A stretch of DNA of 64,000 bases, taken from Struthio camelus (Eukaryota > Chordata > Aves > Struthioniformes > Struthionidae). This document shows positions 38,963-61,200 of this stretch, one piece after another; the first letter of the stretch is position 1, and every line of letters begins with the position of its first letter. Under the pieces are notes generated by a model that did not search any database, had not been told where the DNA came from, and saw only the letters and a list, made by a program, of their open reading frames with translations. The position numbers and the translations under genes were made by a program. The DNA is taken from the NCBI RefSeq assembly GCF_040807025.1, contig NC_090942.1:35604911-35668910 (forward strand), in the 5' to 3' direction.

Positions 38963-39359
38963 ATTGGTTATTTAAACACTTTGCTGTAAATTAAGAGCTA
39001 TTTCTCACATCAAATGGTTCCATTAGGCACATTCAAGTAAAATAACAAAATATCCAAGTAACAATGACAAAAGCCAAACACGGCTTGATAAAAGTCTACA
39101 GAGAGTTCTGTCCATTCTCTGGAATGGAATAAAATTGTCACTTCCTTCAGCCAGACACTCATGTGGTTTGATGTTAATATCCACTTCCATCATGCAGAAT
39201 AGTTTCTTAAAGACAGAGTTCAGGTATTCTACAGTCAGAAGAACCAGCAACAAAGAATCTGCATTTTAAAGGAAGCTGAATAGCTCATTTTCACTCTCAG
39301 TATGTATCTGAGGGAACACTGGCGTTTGAAGTGGAGCATTAGAGATTAAACCGGGACAG

Positions 39360-51804
<12,445 letters not shown>

Positions 51805-52275
51805 GGCGGTGGCGGTAGGGACGCGGCGGCTTCTTTTGTCCTTGGCGGCCGGGCCGGGCGGGCTCGCCGCGCCTGCGGAGGTGGGAGGCGACGTCAGTGC
51901 CGCAGCGGGCGCCGCGGCCCGTCACGTGGCCAGCGCGCGCGCCCACGGCCCCCGCCCGCCCGCCCGCCCGCCGAGTGGAAAAGTACCAGGCGCGGCGGGG
52001 CGGGGGGCGCGGGGCAGCGGCCAGACAAAGGTGGGCGCCGCGGCGGCCGGCCGCGGCTCCGGTCGGGCCGGGCCGGCTCGGGTCGGGTCGGGCGGCCGCG
52101 CCGCCTCGCCTCGCCTCGCCACGGCGGTCGGCGAACCCGCTGCCGCCCGGGGGGCCGGCGGCGGGGCAGCGGCGGTAGCTGCAGTGGCGACGCCGCCTTG
52201 CTGTAGCTTTCGTTGCTATAGATAGGTCTGAGGCAGCAGCACCTTCCCTTCCCTCCCCCCCCCGCGAGGGAAAAC

Positions 52276-52284
52276 TGATGCAAC
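52276..52284 (+). promoter_or_regulatory. SLC38A2: Amino acid response element (C/EBP-ATF type) of SLC38A2
   Basis: The plus strand reads TGATGCAAC; the gene strand reads GTTGCATCAG. Human SLC38A2 has ATTGCATCA in intron 1, reported to bind ATF4 and C/EBP and to need a nearby CAAT box and purine-rich stretch. Here the gene strand shows CAATCGC at 52299-52293 and a G/A-rich stretch at 52263-52243 on either side. The position, about 470 nt upstream of the ATG, also fits. One base differs from the human core. Confidence 0.6.
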
Positions 52285-52899
52285 AGCGATGGGCGATTGT
52301 CACACTGCCTCGGTTGGCCTCCCCCTTCGCATGACCGGTCTCCGCTGTTTACCTCCCACCTCCCTCCGCTCCAGGGGCATCAGGCATCCCTGCGATTTTC
52401 AGTGGAAAAATGCAAATCAGTCACAAGACTGCACCAACAGCGCCCGTGCGCCGGGGCTCGTCTTCCCTGCCCTTCTGGGATGCAGCAGCGTCCCTGCACG
52501 CATCCGACACGGCCGCAGGCAGGAGCAGACCTCTCCAGGGCTTCAGGCACCTTTTCAAGTGCGGAGCCCTGCCCTCAAACAAAGCCACTAGCGAGCCGCG
52601 CTGCGCTGTGAAACTCGCCCCGTTCTTTCTCAGGACCGGGTAATAGCGAATATTAGATATTATACGTTACCTTACGTAATGCTCAAAAGCGAGGTTTTCT
52701 CTCGAAGCCTCAGGATAACGAGGCTTACGGTGCCTTCTCGACTGTTGCTTCTTGCAAGGAAAAAAAAAATCCTTAACTATAAAACGCCAGCAAAAAAAAA
52801 GCCTAAATAAATAAAGGTAGGGGGGGCAAAAAACACTTAAAAAGCCACCATTATAAAAGGAGGGGGAGGAAAAAAAAAAAAACCCCAGCGTTTTCCTGG

Positions 52900-53300
52900 T
52901 GCACTCGAGCGGAGTGTCGGAGCCGGGCGGTGCGCAGCGGCGTCGCTCCCCGGTCTGACGGCCCCCTCGGGGCGCCGCCGCTCTTCAGGCAGGAATGCGG
53001 CGCGTCATCGCGGAGGGGCGCGGCGCCCGCCCCGCCGCCGCCGCCGCGCCGCGCCGCCCCCCGCCCGCTCTGCCCAACTGACCCCCTTCCTCCCCGCGGC
53101 GCCGGCGGGCGGGGGGGCGCTGCGGCCCCCCCCTCCTCCCCCCCAAAAAACGGGGGATGCGCGGATAACGGCGAGGGGGTGTCGGGGGGAGCAGCGGCGG
53201 GCTGGGGCGCGCCTGAGTCATTTATCAAGCCCGGTCATCTTCATGTGCTCCTGCGGGAGGCTCGGTGGGGCAGAGGGGGCGGCGCGCGGGGACAGCTTTC
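52900..53300 (-). promoter_or_regulatory. SLC38A2: CpG island, likely SLC38A2 transcription start and exon 1
   Basis: A second CpG-dense block with many GC boxes. In human SLC38A2 the response element lies about 0.7 kb downstream of the start site; the same distance from 52280 falls at about 52990, inside this block. A candidate donor for exon 1 is GGGAG then GTAAAC (exon end at 52353), but others are possible. Start site and exon 1 limits are inferred. Confidence 0.45.
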
Positions 53301-53406
53301 CCGTGTTTATAGCGGGGATAATTACGTTTCACAAGAGAGATGCGAAGCTAATGCGTTTGTCAGGAGTGCTTTGTCTAAAACGTGTTTTCATTTGCTAAGT
53401 GCAATA

Positions 53407-53449
53407 CATACATACATATACACACACACACACACATATATATATATCT
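53407..53449. repeat. Compound (CATA)n/(CA)n/(TA)n microsatellite
   Basis: ACATACATACATATA, then a CA run, then a TA run, about 43 bp. Confidence 0.9.
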
Positions 53450-53902
53450 GTACACACTGTGTGACCTTCTAGTATTTAGACACTGATGAAGCTTCCCATC
53501 TGTCTTTTACCTGACTTCCGTACGTTTCCGGACATTGAGCTTCCCGACTACATCGGGGCAAAAGTTCCCAAGGATAAAGTCATACCCAGCGAGCCAGAGC
53601 CATAGTTACTCGCTGCGGTCACTTATTATTTTTAATATATGTTGTGATGCACGTGGAAGTCTAGGTCTTGGGGACAGCTGAAAGACTTGAGATTTGAGCT
53701 ATCAGAGCATTTCCTCTGGGAAATAATCTGGAATGACGGCCTCCCTCTAGTGATGTGAGGTAGGATAAAGCCCATTTTTAGGAGGAGAGGGAAACAAATC
53801 TTATTTCCTTCCCATCAGGTAATTACTCACTCCGGAAACTTTTGAGGATTTTGTTGTTCAATCCCCCGTGTATCTGACTTGGACAGGAACTGACTTGCAG
53901 CT

Positions 53903-53921
53903 GGGGGGGGGGGGGTGGGGG
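53903..53921 (+). repeat. G13-T-G5 tract
   Basis: A nearly pure G run with quadruplex potential in the spacer upstream of SLC38A2. Confidence 0.7.
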
Positions 53922-54727
53922 CTTTACCGCATGTTAGTCTTCAGGCTCCAGGGAGAGCTGAGGAGGAAGGATGGGTGTGCTGAAGTGGGCAGCCGGACTT
54001 TGTTGCTGTACCCGCTCATCTCCCCTCCTGGGGGGTTTGGTGGTGGGTCTTTAACTGTTCGTCTCATTCCCATCTCCAACGTATATTGGCTGCAAACTGC
54101 AGCTCTGGTCAGCAGACTTGCCTCGGGAAGCGCAGGACCCGTTATTACTTGGGGGAGTGGGTTTCAACCCACTGCTCCCCCTGTGCCATCCCAGCGGCCA
54201 TAGCCGGAGGACAGGAGCCTGACCTGAGTCTCATTCCTCAGGAGGACGCCTGGGTAATTAAATCGTTTCATCCCGCTGTATTAAACATCCTCCTCTCTCC
54301 CTTCTCCCCACCGCCCCCCCCGGTCGCCACGGCAGGAACACCTTGTGCAGCTGCGTGCGGCGCACCCCGACTGCCCGGCTAGGGGCAGCGCCCAACCCGG
54401 CTGCACGGCTGGTCTGCAGCGAGCGGCACCCTCCGCCGCCCCGCGGAGGCCCCGATCTGCTCTGAGCCCTTCTCCCGCCGACGCCGGGCCTAGCGGGGAG
54501 ACGAGCCGCAGCGGCGAGCGGGAAACTGCCGGGCGGCGCGGTGCGGACGCGAAGGGAAACGGGCGGTGAGCGCCACAGAAGGTTCTGGAGCGCCCCGAGG
54601 CGGGCGGGGGGAGGAAGGGCGGGCGGGGCGGGGCGGGGCCTCGCGGGGCACGCGCAGCAGACGCCGGACCGAAAATTTTCCACAACTGCAGTTCTCCCCG
54701 CCCTCCCCCCCGCCACCATCCGGCCTG

Positions 54728-54735
54728 TGACGTCA
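54728..54735. promoter_or_regulatory. Consensus CRE palindrome
   Basis: TGACGTCA, the full CREB/ATF binding palindrome, within the distal CpG island. Confidence 0.6.
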
Positions 54736-54908
54736 CGCTCCCCCCCCTCTGTCCCTCCCCCGCCGCAGGGCCGGGCTGCAGCGTGAGGCGGCGGGGGGGG
54801 GCGGGGCCGGGCCGCGGCGGGCTCCTGCGCAGCCGCGGCGGAGGAGAGCAGTGGCGGCGGCGGCGTCGGCGTCGTACCTGCTTCCCGCGGGCTGGCTGCC
54901 CCGGGGCG

Positions 54909-54910
<2 letters not shown>

Positions 54911-54970
<60 letters not shown>

Positions 54971-54971
54971 A
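54911..54971. repeat. (GT)20 then (GA)n compound microsatellite
   Basis: Forty bases of GT followed by about 20 bases of GA inside the CpG island, directly before a plus-strand donor-like site. Length is probably polymorphic. Confidence 0.95.
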
Positions 54972-55229
54972 GCGGGGCCAGGTGAGGCCGGTGGCGCCGT
55001 TGGTGGCCGGCCGCGGTCGGAGGTCGCCAGGGGCCGGGCGGGCCACCAGCCGCGTCCCGTCGGGAGCCCGCGGCCCGGCCCGAGCCGGGGGCCGCGCAGC
55101 CTCGTCCTCGCAGCCATGTCTGACACGGCGCCGGAGCGCAGGGCCCGCAGCTTACTGCCCTGCCGGTTCCGGGCCCCCCGGGGCCGCCTTCCCGCCGCTT
55201 TCCAGATAGAGCGAAGCTCCGGTTAGGTG

Positions 55230-58200
55230 ACCCGTGAGGTGACTAAATAAGTTGCATGCAGACTGCCTATACACCAGCACCCTGAGTCCCCGTGAAAACC
55301 CGAATATACCAGTGGGCACTTGGCAGCAGTCCCGTGGGTTAAACCGAAGGGCCCCACGACTCCTGATAAAAGTACAGTCGCGTTGGTGAGAGAAGTAAAT
55401 CCACGTTGACGCTGGAGACGCAAGGTCATGCACCTTTTGTATTGGAGCAGCAAGCGCCTTGTGGCACATTTTCCGCTCGTTCATCTTCTCCAGGCGTTGG
55501 CAGTTTTGCAGCATTACGGTTTACCTGAGACAGGTCAAGCTGACCTGCTTACTGCGGGTTTTACCATTATAACAACAAATGTGAAAACAGTCTTTAACAT
55601 TTTGGGGACCATAGCCGTAGGAGATGTTGATGGCAGCACCCTTTTCAAGGCAAGCACACGAATTTGGTGGATGGTAAAGATTACCGTGCACGTCTGATAA
55701 ATGCAGAAGCCGTCTTCATAGATAAAATCATTTGCTGTGAACGTCACTGCTTTTCCAGAAAGAAAAGTTGAAAACATTTTACACCTAAAGAAAAATCTTA
55801 CTGTACATGTGTTTGAAAAGTTTTTGCTGCAACTGTCCTCGTATCAGAAAAGAGAATAAGATTTTTCTGTTCATTTGTAAGAGGAAAAATTGATAGAATA
55901 CATTTAGGAAGGAAACTTGCTGTTTTGTTTTATCTACTGGCCTCATTATTGGAAGCTTCACTGTGCAGCATATAGAGTACAGGTGTGCGCTTCTTCAGAG
56001 TCATGAGTCTTTAAAATCTTTAGCCACAGAACTTATCAGATGGTTCAAATGGCCCATTTTTAAGCTCTTTTAAGTTAATGCCTCACTAATTGAATTATGA
56101 CTTTCTTGACTTTGTTCGCAATTGTTAATAATGTCCTTGGCAAAACATACACACAATTTGTATTTCATCCAATTTTGAACTGAGTTTTGGAATCAGAATG
56201 ATAAAGATAATCAGTTCCTCCCACCATAATTTCAACTATTTATTTATTTTCTTTCAGTCTCACTTTTCTTTCTACTTTGTTGTTTTCTCACTGTTCCTGT
56301 TATTTCTTCTGCCCTTTATCTTCAGTCTCCTTATCCTTTATCCCTTAGCCCCCCTCATCTTTATTCCTTCATTTTTTTCCCTGCCTGTTTCCCTTTTTAC
56401 TTTGTGTTTGTATCTACTGATTTCAAGCTTCCTTATAAAGTTTGAGTTTTTAGGATAGTTACAAAGGTGTTTTTTTTTTTTTTTGGTGGAGATTCTGTTT
56501 CCACTTTATTTATCCGTAAAAGAATCCGGCACAATTCTAGAGACTAAAATTGCTAAAGATTAAAAAAAATACTGAAAAACATATTTCTCTATTTTCTTGA
56601 ATGTATCTTGGTGATATCTGTTGGTGATTTCTCTATTGCTCCTAATAAGCTAGTGAGCTTTTCCTTGCTGAAACCCCTTACAGTGATTGAGGGGGTGAGT
56701 CCTTACACTTTCAAAACAAAGCAAAAATTGATAAACAAAAGTAAGACCTATTACTGCAAGGATGTTGTGAACAAAACTATCAATTAATCTTCAATTACAG
56801 CATTACGGAAATTCAGTTATCTTTGATTATATAAGTGGAAATGAACCAGAGTTTTCAGTTTATTATACAGGAATGTAACCCGGTTTTTGTAGTTGAAGAA
56901 CTATCTGGTATACGCTTCTTAATATGAGTTTTCAGCTGAGTTGACACAGTAGATTCACCTTTTGCTCTAACATGGCCTGCCAAATCGCAGCCAGTGAACA
57001 ATTTCTTTTTAAATTGGATTAGTTGTTTTTATGTTTAGAAAAAGAAGTGGTTGGCAAGTGTATTTACTTCTTCTTCGGTCATGTTTTAGCAAATAAAAGG
57101 CCTTTTCAATATAATATGGAAAGTTCTTATTTCATACTGTTTCTTCCTACACATAAACAAATCTTGTGGAATACTGTGAAAGTATCTGTAGCACATGCAC
57201 AGTACAATAATTTATGTTTGTAGTTTGCACTGAAAAGTTATGTGTACAGCAGTACTCTAAAAGTCCAGTCCATCCACATGGTTTTGAGATGATGCTTCCT
57301 GAAGTGCCCACAGGACATATAATGAAATATGTACTATATTATGTCAAAGTAATCTGTATTCATGGCTCCATAACCTTCATTTTGCTGGTACTTAGTAAGA
57401 ATAATATGAAAATCCTTAAACAGTAATGTGTATCTGGTGAAAACCTAGATACTGCCAAGAGGCTGAGGAAGGTTCATAATGCAGAGTAGTAGCAGGGACC
57501 GGAGAGCCAGGTGGTGTCTCGAGTGAAGTCAGTCCCCTTTACACGGCAGACACATTACGCTGCAAGGACGTGCTGAAAGCGTGGGTGAACGGTGAAAACA
57601 CCAGGATTCACAGATTTACTGTGTAGACTCAGTGCTCCACAAAGGTCCAGGTGAGGCTGAGGATTCCACCTTCCTTCTGACCAGCTCGTGATTGGTTCAT
57701 TATTCCTACCTCACATTGACTGCCTGTGGCATGCAATTAATGAAATTATAGGTTCTGATTATATGCTTTCTCAAACAAAACTTCCACTGAAGCCAAGAGG
57801 AATTACGAAACGTGTAAGGAATGCAGGATTGCATATCCTGCCTCTTGGGCTATATGATGGTGAGTTGGAGTTACATATTAGGCTTGGTTTAAGCCTTAAT
57901 TTCTTCCCTCTGTGTTTATCCGAGTCTAGTTTCAGTTTTGCAATATGAAAACAACAAAATCACTGTGTTGAGAAAATAAGCAACAGCATTCTTTTTGAAA
58001 ATATTACATTTACTGTAATTATAACTTGAATTTATACCAAACGTAGGCCTAGATTGTGAGTCTGAGTTTTTAAGCCATGTGATTATGCTATTATACCGCA
58101 ATAAACTCAAAGCAGTGGGTGCTGCATATTATATTATAATACTGCTCATCCACAAGAAATTGTCAGCCTTAAATGGACATTGCTAGCTGCTATAAAAATA

Positions 58201-61200
58201 ATTTTTACGTTAACGTTTTCAATTCTGTAAGATTTTCTTAAGGGGTTTAAAAATAGCATTTGTGCATTAATCAAAATTCATCTTTTCCAGGCAGCAAACA
58301 CTGATTTTTTTCCTGTATGAAATTAACTTGAGTTAATTTTTTTTTATACAGTGTAAGTCTAGAAAAGTGCTAGGAATGGCATTTGTTAATTAAAGGAAGA
58401 TCAGTCATTGTCTATAAGCTGTTCCGCATATTTTTGTTTAGATCCTTATGGGAATAACAGCTACTGTTTTTGTTCTTTTAACATGTGCTGGTAGCAGAGA
58501 ATACAATTTAAGATATGTTTAGGTTCTCAAAGATGTTTTCCGCTGTAATTACAACAATTTGTACATCAGCATCACTTCTGTCAGCAGATCTTTGAGTATA
58601 TTGTTTGTCAACCAAATATTGCTTCAGATCTTGCCAGTCACTTGCATTCTTGTGGGTTCCATAAAAAATAGCGTAAGTTTAAGAAATTAGCTGGTGTTCT
58701 CTAGGTAAGAGTTTCTTGTTCTCTAGGTAAGAGTTTCTATGCAAGAGCTGTATTCAGAAGGGACCAGAGCTGTGATAATTGTGTAGAATTAGCGAGACAT
58801 TTCCGTGCTTCAGCTGTTAGAGTAAAGGTGGATGCATTGATGGGGTAGAGGGCGTTAAAGGGCAAACTAGGGCAGGAGATCGACCAGGAATATACTTTTG
58901 TGGAAAACAAAGCCTCAGTGAACCAGCAAGATCAGGCCCTAACTTAGTATATCTTGTCAAAATATAGCACAAATTGTTAACAAGAAATGTATATTGTAGT
59001 TAGATCTCTATTCTGCAAATGAGTATGTGTAAGATTGTACACATTATCCCATTTTTCTAAAATAGCTGATGTTCCTAAGTATTTTGCGGATTGACTCCTA
59101 CTATGTGGATGAGACCCATTACCTATTGAACTTAAAGTTTCACTTTTCATCTACTCTAACAAAAACATAAGAAGGCTGTTTACAGAATTACAAAGAGTCC
59201 GTAAAATCTGATACCTTGTCCCCCACAGAGACCAACAGAGGATTCTTCTGTGAGCAAAGCGTAAGAAAGAGCATGAGAGGAGAAGTGGTATTTTCTAGCA
59301 TTCGGGCATTTAGGATTTCCTGAGCCAGAGGGTGTTCCCTCAGGTATGTATATTTAATAGTTCCTCATAGACTTACCTGCATGACGTTACTGAATCATTT
59401 TTGAGCCATGTATAATTTGATATTTATCATAAGCAGTAGCAAAGCTTATTTATGCATTTGCAAAAAGTTCTTCCCTCTGCTGCTTTTTTCCCTCAAACTT
59501 TTTCCTGATCTGTTCATTTGAGATCCCCATGTTCTTGCACAGTAAGAATTTGGTTTTATGGACTGCTATAACACTTTGCATAGTCATCTTTCTTGAAGCT
59601 GAGCAGTCCTAGTCAATTTGATGGATGGGAGCTGTTTCATATCTTTAGTTCCTATTGATCTCTGTACTAGAGAAATTAGGTTTGTTAAGGTGTCTTCTCA
59701 TTTGCTCAACAGTAACATTTAGACCAGGAGTCTCCTATACAATGGCAGTAAGCAGATTTTTTTCTTTACATTTTTTGTTATTGACTGTGTTCAGTCAATG
59801 TATATGCATATGCATGTTCTAACGTCAGGAGGAAGCTAGGAACGGATGAACCAGTTTATGCAGTCTTCCCTATAGGCAACAAAAAATTCCAGAAATAAAT
59901 TAGTGAAAAAATTATTACATAAAGTCGGTACTGTGGGAAGGACAATTCTGTTTATATACCTACTGGAGAATTCCTTTGCTTGTAAAGAGATTGCCCCTTA
60001 TGTTTATCGCGTCTGGGCAGAGTACTTCTACGAAACAAGCAGCTGCCGAGTCATGCGTTCGCTGAGTGGCTGACAACCTGCCTTTCTGCTAAGAATTGGT
60101 GGACTTTCTCTGCTGTGTATCAGCCGAGCGGCGTTACACCCCTTACTTTGGAAACGAAAGCATGACACAGCATTATGGCTGCGTTCACTGAAAATGCTCT
60201 AAGCAGGAGAATGGAAATGCACTTATGCAGCTGTGTAAAGTAAATCAAAATCTACCTGCCTTAAGTCATTTACTGGCAGTAATGATTCGTTTTATTAAAA
60301 TAAAATGATAGAATAGTAGAATAGTTTTCATTCCAGCACGCTGAATTGGCAGTTTTGCGGTGCAGTTATTCAGAGGGAATGTTGCCTGACTATATGCTAG
60401 TTCTTAATCTGAGAGAGGCATGCTACTCTCTTGGCTATGGTTTCTGAATAGAGAAAATTCTGTGCATAACTAGAGTAGTTAAATCTAAATCTAGATAATC
60501 TACAGTTTATGATACCCCTGTATAATATAAATTGAATAGTTTATAAGGCCAAAATAAGCTAGAAGGAGCTGTAAACATTGCTTTCCTTTTCATAAATGTA
60601 GGAAGGTTTATTATGGAATCACAAATCTGTCCAATACATTTATTTCCCGTTCCTATAGGGTTTGTAAAATGCTCTTTTCCTTGAATGCTCAGATACATAT
60701 TTGGATTGTGACAAACAGAATCCAGTTCCTATTTATAGAAATATCTACAGTCATTATTTCTTTTAAAATCTTTTAAGTAGATAGTTTATATAGCTGCTAG
60801 AAACATAGTTATTCCGTAAATAGTGTGGTACTTTACATTTTGTTTAGACGTTCACTTTCCTTGCAAAGTGTATAGGTATAGTGTTTTAACTGGGACTGAA
60901 TTCTACCTTTTACCATGAAGGATTTTACTGTAATTTTTCATGTAAACATACTTCTGTTTGAGATTTATGGTACACCTATGGTATCCCATAGAAAAATTTG
61001 CCCCTGAGTTCAGCAAGGAAAGGATGAGTCCATTTATTTGGTTGTTGCTCACTAAGAAAGTGCTTATTACACAACTGTTCTGATAGCCTTGCTTGGATTA
61101 AAAAAAAAAAAAAAAAGATTTTAACTTTAGGAATGGAAGTTTGGATTTTCCTACAGCCCATGGAATACCTCAGTTGCCATAATACTGAAAGATCCCTGTG

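Larger units (their letters stand above)
36390..39359 (-). other. SLC38A2: SLC38A2 3' untranslated region (distal end inferred)
   Basis: After the stop codon the first canonical AATAAA I find by eye on the minus strand is at 36412-36407, about 2.95 kb downstream. That fits the roughly 3 kb 3'UTR known for mammalian SLC38A2. ATTAAA variants occur earlier, for example near 36715 and 36813, so shorter isoforms are possible. The region is AT-rich and contains a (TC)n run at 38940-38962. The cleavage site itself is an estimate. Confidence 0.6.
53301..54299. other. Non-coding spacer between two CpG islands
   Basis: No gene seen. Contains a CA/TA microsatellite at 53407-53449 and a G13-T-G5 tract at 53903-53921. 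Confidence 0.6.
54300..55220. promoter_or_regulatory. Distal CpG island with CRE and GC boxes, possible divergent promoter
   Basis: A large, very CpG-rich block 2.5-3.4 kb upstream of the SLC38A2 ATG. It holds a full CRE palindrome TGACGTCA at 54728-54735, several GGGGCGGGG boxes at about 54600-54660 and a GT/GA microsatellite. A plus-strand donor GGCCAG then GTGAGG lies at 54982; a minus-strand donor-like AAGCAG then GTACGA lies near 54887. It could start a plus-strand non-coding transcript or an alternative SLC38A2 first exon. No protein product is supported. Confidence 0.5.

Noticed and set aside
54258-55126. Two overlapping minus-strand frames of 262 and 281 codons
   Set aside because: They arise from the CpG island and (CA)n repeat; Thr-His repeats and Pro/Arg-rich composition with no homology.
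54783-55226. Plus-strand frame including an ATG in a good context at 55114
   Set aside because: Most of it is translated microsatellite and CG repeat. The tail after 55114 is only about 37 codons with no recognised motif.
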